Shown piece after piece: positions 56,942 through 64,000 of a stretch of DNA of 64,000 bases; within the stretch, counting starts at the first letter, position 1, and each line of letters begins with the position of its first letter. The notes under the pieces are model-generated. The model did not search any database, was not told where the DNA came from, and was given only the letters and a program-made list of their open reading frames with translations. Source of the DNA: Ramlibacter humi (lineage in GTDB: Bacteria; Pseudomonadota; Gammaproteobacteria; Burkholderiales; Burkholderiaceae_C). The translations under genes were made by a program, and so were the position numbers. The stretch is taken from contig NZ_SMLK01000001.1 of NCBI RefSeq assembly GCF_004681975.1, forward strand, positions 1 to 64,000, read 5' to 3'.

Positions 56942-58003
56942 ATGCTGACCCAGACCCGCGATTCCAGAGTAGAGGCCGCCGAGGGCAGCCGCAAGCCCAT
57001 GACCATGATCCAGGCGCTGCGCTCGGCGATGGACGTGATGATGGAGCGCGACGACAACGTGGTCGTGTTCGGCCAGGACGTGGGCTACTTCGGCGGCGTG
57101 TTCCGCGTCACCGAAGGGCTGCAGGCCAAGTACGGCAAGAGCCGCTGCTTCGACGCGCCGATCAGCGAAGGCGGCATCGTCGGCGCGGCGGTGGGCATGG
57201 GCGCCTACGGCCTGCGGCCGGTGGCGGAGATCCAGTTCGCCGACTACTTCTACCCGGCCAGCGACCAGATCGTGTCGGAAGCCGCGCGCCTGCGCTTCCG
57301 CTCGGCCGGCGACTTCACCTGCCCGATCACGGTGCGCATGCCCTGCGGCGGCGGCATCTACGGCGGCCAGACGCACAGCCAGAGCCCGGAAGCGCTGTTC
57401 ACCCACGTGTGCGGCATCCGCACCGTGATGCCCAGCAACCCGTACGACGCCAAGGGCCTGCTCGTGGCGGCCATCGAGTGCGACGACCCGGTCATCTTCC
57501 TGGAGCCCAAGCGCCTGTACAACGGCCCGTTCGACGGCCACCACGACCGCCCCGTCGTGCCGTGGAGCAAGCACGAGCTGGGCAACGTGCCCGAGGGCTA
57601 CTACAGCATCCCGCTGGAGAAGGCGGCGGTGTTCCGGCCCGGTTCGCAAGTGACCGTCATCACCTACGGCACCATGGTGTGGGTCAGCGAATGCGCCGCG
57701 CGCGAAGCGGGCGTGGACGCCGAGATCATCGACCTGCGCTCGCTGTGGCCGCTGGACATCGAGGCCATCGTGGCTTCGGTGAAGAAGACCGGCCGCTGCG
57801 TCATCGTGCACGAAGCCACCAAGACCAGCGGCTTCGGCGCCGAGCTGTCGGCGCTGGTGCAGGAGCACTGCTTCTACCACCTGGAAGCGCCCATCGAGCG
57901 CGTGGCGGGCTGGGACACGCCTTACCCGCACGCGCAGGAGTGGGCTTACTTCCCCGGGCCGGACCGCGTGGGTGCGGCCCTGAAACGAGTGCTGGAGGGC
58001 TGA
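56942..58003 (+). CDS. bkdA2: branched-chain 2-oxoacid dehydrogenase E1 component beta subunit
   Basis: A 353-aa E1-beta: FGQDVGYFGGVFRVTEGL, the Glu in DAPISEGGIVGAA that activates TPP, FADYFYPASDQ and the C-terminal transketolase domain with ITYGTMVW and DLRSLWPLD. It pairs with BkdA1. AGGAG lies 5 bp before the ATG. Its leader begins immediately after the family B element. Confidence 0.93.
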   Translation: MLTQTRDSRVEAAEGSRKPMTMIQALRSAMDVMMERDDNVVVFGQDVGYFGGVFRVTEGLQAKYGKSRCFDAPISEGGIVGAAVGMGAYGLRPVAEIQFADYFYPASDQIVSEAARLRFRSAGDFTCPITVRMPCGGGIYGGQTHSQSPEALFTHVCGIRTVMPSNPYDAKGLLVAAIECDDPVIFLEPKRLYNGPFDGHHDRPVVPWSKHELGNVPEGYYSIPLEKAAVFRPGSQVTVITYGTMVWVSECAAREAGVDAEIIDLRSLWPLDIEAIVASVKKTGRCVIVHEATKTSGFGAELSALVQEHCFYHLEAPIERVAGWDTPYPHAQEWAYFPGPDRVGAALKRVLEG

Positions 58004-58006
58004 GCG

Positions 58007-59392
58007 ATGGGTGTCTATGCGATCAAGATGCCCGACATCGGCGAAGGCATCGCGGAAGTGGAACTCGTCGAATGGCGCGTGAAGCCCGGCGACTCGGTGA
58101 AGGAAGACCAGGTCGTCGCCGACGTGATGACCGACAAGGCGACGGTGGAGATCCCTTCGCCGGTGAACGGCAAGGTGCTGGAGCTGGGTGGGCAGCCGGG
58201 GCAGCTGATGGCCGTCGGCGCGGAGTTGATCCGGCTGGAGGTGGAGGGGGCGGGGAACGTGAAGGAGGGCGCGAAGGCGCCCGCTGTTGCGGCCGCTGCC
58301 GTGACGGGCGTGCCGCCTGACCAGAAGGACGACATCACGCACGAGAACACGGCCGTCGAGCCCGCACCATCGGGCGCCCTCTCCCGCTCGCGGGAGAGGG
58401 AAGGGGTGAGGGCAGAAGGTGGCCCAAGCGCCGGCCACCCTCACCCCAACCCTCTCCCGCAAGCGGGAGAGGGAGCAAAGCCGCCGAGCGTCACGCCGCC
58501 GCCCCGCCGTGCCCCCGGCGAAAAGCCCATCGCTTCTCCCGCCGTCCGCCGCCGCGCTTGGGAGCTCGGCATCGAACTGCAATTCGTCCACGGCAGCGGC
58601 CCCGCCGGCCGCGTCGAGCACGGCGACCTGGACGTGTACCTCGCCTCGCGCGGCCAGGCGCAAGCCGCCACGCCCGCGCGATTGCGCGAAAAGCAGGGCG
58701 AGGAGCAAGTGCCCGTCATCGGCCTGCGCCGCAAGATCGCGCAGAAGATGCAGGAGGCCAAGCGCCGCATCCCGCACTTCAGCTACGTCGAGGAGATCGA
58801 CGTCACCGAGCTGGAAGCGCTGCGCGCCAAGCTGAACGAACGTTACGGCGCCGCGCGCGGCAAGCTGACGGTGCTGCCCTTTATCGCCCGCGCGGTGGTG
58901 CTGGCGCTGGAAGAGTTTCCGCAGATGAACGCCCGCTTCGACGACGACGCGGGCGTGGTCACGCGCTACCAGCCGGTGCATCTGGGCATGGCCGCGCAGA
59001 CCGACGCCGGGCTGATGGTGCCCGTGCTGCGGCATGCGGAGGCGATGGACCTGTGGGCCTGCGCGAAGGAAGTCGTGCGCCTGGCCGAAGCCGCGCGCAC
59101 CGGCAAGGCCACGCGCGACGAGCTGCAGGGCAGCACCATCACCATCAGCAGCCTGGGCCCGCTGGGCGGCATCGTCACCACGCCGGTGATCAACCACCCC
59201 GAGGTGGCCATCGTCGGCGTCAACCGCATCGTCGAACGCCCCGTGTTCCTGGGCGACGCGGTGGTGAAGCGTTCGCTGATGAACCTGTCGTCCTCGTTCG
59301 ACCACCGCGTGGTCGACGGCATGGACGCGGCCCGGTTCATCCAGGCCATCCGCGCGCTGCTGGAAACGCCGGCGCTGCTGTTCGTGGAGTGA
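58007..59392 (+). CDS. bkdB: dihydrolipoyl transacylase E2 of branched-chain 2-oxoacid dehydrogenase
   Basis: A 461-aa E2. The lipoyl domain (1-80) has Lys44 in MTDKATVE; the peripheral subunit-binding domain is about 176-213 ([22 protein letters not shown]); the catalytic domain (240-461) ends with His433 and Asp437 in DHRVVDG. The linker contains residues 124-156, which are the in-frame translation of a 97-bp REP-like palindrome (58377-58473). Cotranscribed with the E1 and E3 genes. Confidence 0.93.
   Translation: MGVYAIKMPDIGEGIAEVELVEWRVKPGDSVKEDQVVADVMTDKATVEIPSPVNGKVLELGGQPGQLMAVGAELIRLEVEGAGNVKEGAKAPAVAAAAVTGVPPDQKDDITHENTAVEPAPSGALSRSREREGVRAEGGPSAGHPHPNPLPQAGEGAKPPSVTPPPRRAPGEKPIASPAVRRRAWELGIELQFVHGSGPAGRVEHGDLDVYLASRGQAQAATPARLREKQGEEQVPVIGLRRKIAQKMQEAKRRIPHFSYVEEIDVTELEALRAKLNERYGAARGKLTVLPFIARAVVLALEEFPQMNARFDDDAGVVTRYQPVHLGMAAQTDAGLMVPVLRHAEAMDLWACAKEVVRLAEAARTGKATRDELQGSTITISSLGPLGGIVTTPVINHPEVAIVGVNRIVERPVFLGDAVVKRSLMNLSSSFDHRVVDGMDAARFIQAIRALLETPALLFVE
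58377..58473. repeat. REP-like palindrome inside bkdB coding sequence (family C)
   Basis: CCCTCTCCCGC..GGGAGAGGG and GGGGTGAGGG on the left, CCCTCACCCC and CCCTCTCCCGC..GCGGGAGAGGG on the right, all in one head-to-head unit within the E2 reading frame. It encodes the [12 protein letters not shown]-type peptide. Confidence 0.92.
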
Positions 59393-59399
59393 CCGGCCG

Positions 59400-60797
<1,398 letters not shown>

Positions 60798-60806
60798 CGC
60801 CAGTGG

Positions 60807-60920
60807 CGTCGTTCCCGCGAAGGCGGGGATCCATGGCTCCCGGATTCGCGTCGCCGAGAAAGCGAAAGCCGTGGATCCCCGCCTTCGCGGGGATGACGCC
60901 TTCATCTTCGCGGGGATGAC
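60807..60920. repeat. REP-type repeat group (family A, copy 7)
   Basis: Three units: GTCGTTCCCGCGAAGGCGGG, CCGCCTTCGCGGGGATGACG and a third CTTCGCGGGGATGACG, between converging lpdV and the zinc-ribbon gene. Confidence 0.8.
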
Positions 60921-60940
60921 GTCTTCAACCAGCCAGGTGG

Positions 60941-61474
60941 CTAAGCCGCCGCCCGCTGCACCCAGCTCGGCTCCGCTTTCGTGAGATACGCCTGCCGCAA
61001 GGCCAGCAGCAGCCCCCACGAAGCAATGAGCCCGATCGACAGGCACAGCAAGCTGTGCAGCGCGGTCGCCATGCGGCGCTCCGTCATCGAAGGCACCGCG
61101 TTCACCGCGGGCGCGCTCTCGCTGCCCGGGCCGCAGGCGCCTTCGACCACCTTCGCGGCCGTGTGCCCATCGGCGCCCGCCACTTCCACCCGGCAGCGCA
61201 CCACCTCTTCCGCCGAAGCCTTCGCGCCGATCAGCGCCAGCGCATAGCCGGGCGCGGGCTTGCTCGGCGCCCACGGCGCGAAGCCCACCCAGCAGGCCAT
61301 CAGCATCAGCGGCACCGCCAGTGCCACCCACGTGGCCACGAAGCGGCGGAAGTTGCGCAGCGTCATGCCCTTGCGCGTGTGCCGCTTCGCGTGGCAGCGA
61401 TGGCATTCGGACACGTGCGGCGCCACCACCGTGTGGCAGAACGGGCAGCGCAGCTCAACCTTGGGAGTAGTCAT
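60941..61474 (-). CDS. zinc-ribbon membrane protein
   Basis: A 177-aa protein with an N-terminal zinc ribbon (Cys10, Cys13, Cys24, Cys27 in CPFC and CHRC), then two membrane segments (about 47-66 and 141-161) separated by a periplasmic loop of about 75 residues. Family and role unknown. It may form a unit with the 73-aa membrane gene upstream on the same strand. Confidence 0.75.
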   Translation of the reverse strand: MTTPKVELRCPFCHTVVAPHVSECHRCHAKRHTRKGMTLRNFRRFVATWVALAVPLMLMACWVGFAPWAPSKPAPGYALALIGAKASAEEVVRCRVEVAGADGHTAAKVVEGACGPGSESAPAVNAVPSMTERRMATALHSLLCLSIGLIASWGLLLALRQAYLTKAEPSWVQRAAA

Positions 61475-61554
61475 GCCGGAACTTTTTCTTCGCGGTCCGA
61501 CATGATGGCGTAGCCCGGCCGTTTTGTGGTGAGGGCCACGCGGTGCGGCGCGAC

Positions 61555-61776
61555 TTACTTCCGGCGCCCGCCCGCCAGCAGCAGCACGCCGCCGCCCACG
61601 ATGGCGGCGATGCCCGCCCACAGCGGCACGTTGACGTCCTTGCGCTCTTCCACCTTGAGTTCCAGCGGACCCACCTTCATCGCGGTGTGCTCCTGCGTGT
61701 ACGAAAAGCCGCCGTAGAAGACCGCCAGCAGGCCCCCGATGATCAGGACGACGGCGGTGATGCGAAGTGCGTTCAT
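61555..61776 (-). CDS. small membrane protein (73 aa)
   Basis: A 73-aa protein with two hydrophobic helices (5-24 and 50-68) linked by a short polar loop (KVGPLELKVEERKDV). An AGGGAGGA site precedes the ATG at 61776, which decides the start. Similar small proteins are common in Burkholderiales without assigned role. Confidence 0.7.
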   Translation of the reverse strand: MNALRITAVVLIIGGLLAVFYGGFSYTQEHTAMKVGPLELKVEERKDVNVPLWAGIAAIVGGGVLLLAGGRRK

Positions 61777-61916
61777 GGTGTCCTCCCTTCGGACAAAGAA
61801 GATGAGCTTGCATTGCACGCCGGTCCTGCAAGCGCAGCCGTAGGACCGCGCATGAGCCGGCCGTCGGCGGACCGCGCTTGCTGTGCAGTCGCCGATGAGC
61901 TGCACAATCCGGGCCC

Positions 61917-62927
61917 ATGCTGCTGAAGGTCGGCGAACTCGCGCGCTCCACGGGCCTGACGGTCCGCACGCTCCACCACTACGACGCGATCGGGCTGGTG
62001 AAGCCTTCGGCGCGCTCGGAAGCGGGCTACCGCCTCTACGACACCGGCGACGTCGCGCGCCTGCATGCGGTGCAGGCGCTGCGCCACCTGGGCCTGCCGC
62101 TGGCCGAAATCGGCCCGCTGCTGGACGGGAAGGGCGCGCCGCCGGAAGCCATCCTGGCGCAGCAGATCCAGGCGCTGGACCGCCAGGTGCGCCAGGCCAC
62201 CGAACTGCGCGACCGCCTTTCGCTGCTGCGCGAAGGCCTGTTGCGCGGCGAAAGCCCTTCGCTGCAGGACTGGGTGGGCAGCCTGTCGCTGATGGCCACC
62301 TATGGCCGCTACTTCGAGGCGGGCGAGCTCCAGCGCATCCTGTCGGGCTGGAACCGCAACGCGGCCGAATGGGACCAGCTGAAGGCCGGGGTGCGCGCCG
62401 CCATGGATGCGGGCCTGAAGCGCGACACGATGGAAGTGCAGGCGCTCACGCGGCGCTGGATGGGCCTGGTGTACCGCGTGATGGGCGGCGACCATGACCT
62501 GATGCAGCGCTGGGGCCAGATGTACCGGCGCGAGACGTCGGCGCACGGCCTGAACGGCGCGCCGCCCACGGACATGCTCGACTTCATGGAAGACTCGATC
62601 GAGTTCCGCCTGGGACTGCTGCGGCAGCACTTCAGCGTGGAAGACCTGACGGCCATGCGCTGGCCCGAAGACACGGAACGGCGCCTGCAGGCCATCGAGG
62701 ACGAAAGCTGCGAGGCGATGGCTGCGGGCCGCGCGCCCGCCAGCAAGCAAGCCCGTGCGCTGCGCGCGCGCTGGCAGGCGCTGCTGGGCGAAGCGGCTGG
62801 CGGCGATCCGGCCCTGCTGGGCCGCATGCTCACCCTGCACCGGGCGCATCCGCTGCTGCTGGCAGGCGGCCCGCTCAGTGGCGAGGTGCGGGCCTGGCTG
62901 GTGTCCGCGGGCGACCCCGGCGCTTGA
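61917..62927 (+). CDS. MerR family transcriptional regulator
   Basis: A 336-aa MerR regulator. The N-terminal winged helix (1-70, KVGELARSTGLTVRTLHHYD) and coiled linker are followed by a long C-terminal effector domain (about 120-330) of the type seen in drug-sensing MerR proteins; it has Trp and acidic residues but no metal Cys cluster. The stop codon lies inside the promoter of the downstream MFS gene, so it should activate that gene. Confidence 0.88.
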   Translation: MLLKVGELARSTGLTVRTLHHYDAIGLVKPSARSEAGYRLYDTGDVARLHAVQALRHLGLPLAEIGPLLDGKGAPPEAILAQQIQALDRQVRQATELRDRLSLLREGLLRGESPSLQDWVGSLSLMATYGRYFEAGELQRILSGWNRNAAEWDQLKAGVRAAMDAGLKRDTMEVQALTRRWMGLVYRVMGGDHDLMQRWGQMYRRETSAHGLNGAPPTDMLDFMEDSIEFRLGLLRQHFSVEDLTAMRWPEDTERRLQAIEDESCEAMAAGRAPASKQARALRARWQALLGEAAGGDPALLGRMLTLHRAHPLLLAGGPLSGEVRAWLVSAGDPGA

Positions 62928-62954
62928 CCCTCACGTAGCGTGAGGCTTCAGAGT
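62924..62954 (+). promoter_or_regulatory. MerR-type promoter of the MFS gene
   Basis: -35 TTGACC (62924-62929) and -10-like CAGAGT (62949-62954) are 19 bp apart. The perfect dyad CCTCACG-TAG-CGTGAGG (62929-62945) fills the spacer. Long-spaced promoters with an internal dyad are the mark of MerR activators. The -35 overlaps the merR stop codon (62925-62927). Confidence 0.85.
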
Positions 62955-62980
62955 CCTGCCCTGATCGCAAGGACTCGAGG

Positions 62981-64000
62981 ATGACCCCCACCACTTCATC
63001 GCGCGCGGCGCTGTTCGCCGACCGCAACTTCCGCTGGATCGCCGCGGGCAGCGCCGTGTCGCTGCTGGGCGACCAGTTCACCGCCATCGCGCTGCCCTGG
63101 ATGGTGCTGCGCCTGACCGGCGACACCGTGGCGCTGGGGCTGGTGCTCGCGCTGATCGGCGTGCCGCGCGCCGTCTTCATCCTGGCCGGCGGCGCTCTGG
63201 TGGACCGCCTGTCGCCGCAGCGCGTGCTGATGGCCACCAAGTACGTCAACACCGCGCTGCTGGCGGTGCTGGCGTGGGGCGTCTGGGCGCACGCGCTGCC
63301 GCTGCCGGCGATCTACGCGCTGGCGCTGGCCATCGGCGTGAGCAGCGCGTTCAGCATCCCCTCGGCCACGTCGATGCTGCCGCATGCCTTGCCGCCGCAG
63401 CTGCTGCCGGGCGCCAACGGCGTGATCATGGGCCTGCGCCAGCTGAGCATGTTCGCGGGACCGCTGGCCGCCGGCCTGCTCATCGCGCTTTTCGGTGACG
63501 GCGGCAGCGGCGCGGCCGACGCCAACGGCATCGCGATCGCTTTCGCGTTCGACGCTTTCAGCTTCGCGCTGTCCGCATGGACCCTGGCCCAGGTGCGCAC
63601 CCGCGCTCCCGGCGCGCCGGCCGCTGTGCAGAACCTCTGGTCGTCCATCGTGCAGGGCCTGCGCCATGTGTGGAACGACGCGCAGCTGCGCACCTGCTAC
63701 CTGTACTGGACCGCGGTGGCGCTGCTGGTGATGGGGCCGCTGCACATCGCGCTGCCCGTGCTGGCCAACAGCCGGCCCGAACTGGGCGCCGGCGCGCTGG
63801 GCCTGATGGCGGGCGCGCACGGCGCGGGCACGCTGCTGGGCATGGGGGCCGCCGGCAGCGGCGCGAAGCTGCGCATCGGCACCCTCGGCACCAGCGTGCT
63901 GCTGGCCGACGTGCTGATCGGCCTGCTGTTCATGCCCTTGGGCGGCATCCACGCCGCGTGGCAAGGCGCGACGCTGATGGTGCTGGTGGGCGTGCTGGGC
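62981..64000 (+). CDS. MFS transporter (partial, cut by window end)
   Basis: The first 340 codons of an MFS permease related to the EntS/MFS_3 group. Hydrophobic helices are regular, the loop DRLSPQRVLMATKY follows helix 2, and GLRQLSMFAGPLAAGLLI is a conserved central segment. An AAGGACTCGAGG stretch precedes the ATG at 62981. The MerR promoter above it suggests an inducible drug or small-molecule efflux pump. The C-terminal part lies beyond the window. Confidence 0.88.
   Translation, partial: MTPTTSSRAALFADRNFRWIAAGSAVSLLGDQFTAIALPWMVLRLTGDTVALGLVLALIGVPRAVFILAGGALVDRLSPQRVLMATKYVNTALLAVLAWGVWAHALPLPAIYALALAIGVSSAFSIPSATSMLPHALPPQLLPGANGVIMGLRQLSMFAGPLAAGLLIALFGDGGSGAADANGIAIAFAFDAFSFALSAWTLAQVRTRAPGAPAAVQNLWSSIVQGLRHVWNDAQLRTCYLYWTAVALLVMGPLHIALPVLANSRPELGAGALGLMAGAHGAGTLLGMGAAGSGAKLRIGTLGTSVLLADVLIGLLFMPLGGIHAAWQGATLMVLVGVLG

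Noticed and set aside
58377-58473. Frameshift or sequencing error in bkdB because of the repeat
   Set aside because: The frame stays open through the repeat and both flanking domains are intact, so the insertion is in frame.

Overview
The window is very GC-rich, densely coded DNA from a betaproteobacterium, most likely order Burkholderiales and family Comamonadaceae (Ramlibacter- or Variovorax-like). This rests on three solitary tripartite-tricarboxylate (Bug) receptor genes, the sugar-acid and formate gene sets, and REP-type repeats of the kind common in that group. There is no rRNA or housekeeping marker to settle the genus. No phage, insertion sequence, CRISPR array or tRNA was recognised; the region reads as ordinary chromosome rich in catabolism, transport and regulation.

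Layout. 0.1-1.0 kb: three small unknown genes. 1.1-5.8 kb: an MdlAB-like heterodimeric ABC exporter, divergent from a TetR regulator and a thioesterase, with a palindromic operator on the TetR promoter. 5.8-9.7 kb: lipoprotein, DUF1203, thioesterase, Asp/Glu racemase-like and GNAT genes. 9.7-14.1 kb: a sugar-acid operon (Bug receptor, L-arabinonate dehydratase, RraA-like protein) divergent from a GntR regulator. 14.1-15.6 kb: an overlapping operon of DUF4142 protein, cupredoxin and ECF sigma factor. 15.7-22.8 kb: PhyH dioxygenase, PLP aminotransferase with a Bug receptor, histidine kinase, Crp/Fnr and LysR regulators, cupin, Tat-exported dienelactone hydrolase. 23.0-30.9 kb: a formate block (OFA-family transporter, fused NuoE-NuoF formate dehydrogenase beta subunit, molybdo/tungsto-pterin alpha subunit, tungstate ABC permease and ATPase). 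31.4-41.1 kb: nitronate monooxygenase, Nudix hydrolase, galactarate dehydratase, RidA, transglutaminase plus circularly permuted ATP-grasp/alpha-E protein, GST, deacylase. 41.3-50.5 kb: thiolase, GH8 lipoprotein, ClpP homologue, P450, acyl-CoA synthetase, GlgC. 50.7-55.3 kb: an rraA pseudogene, class II aldolase, TauD dioxygenase, Bug receptor, SlyD, a membrane Mrr-like protein, a STAS-like protein. 55.5-60.8 kb: a complete branched-chain 2-oxoacid dehydrogenase operon (E1alpha, E1beta, E2, E3). 60.9-64.0 kb: two small membrane proteins, then a MerR regulator and a cut MFS transporter with a textbook MerR promoter between them.

The most striking unexplained structure is a family of seven roughly 120-130 bp near-perfect palindromes between 32.4 and 56.9 kb, built from tandem CGCAGAG heptamers. 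Every copy begins 4-14 bp after a stop codon, and their arms show paired base changes that keep the hairpin. Other highlights are an rraA gene reduced to its two ends by an internal deletion, a REP-like palindrome translated in frame inside the E2 linker, a FDH1-type (possibly tungsten) formate dehydrogenase beside a tungstate transporter lacking its binding protein, and a hairpin plus U-tract in front of clpP that could end a small RNA or attenuate clpP.
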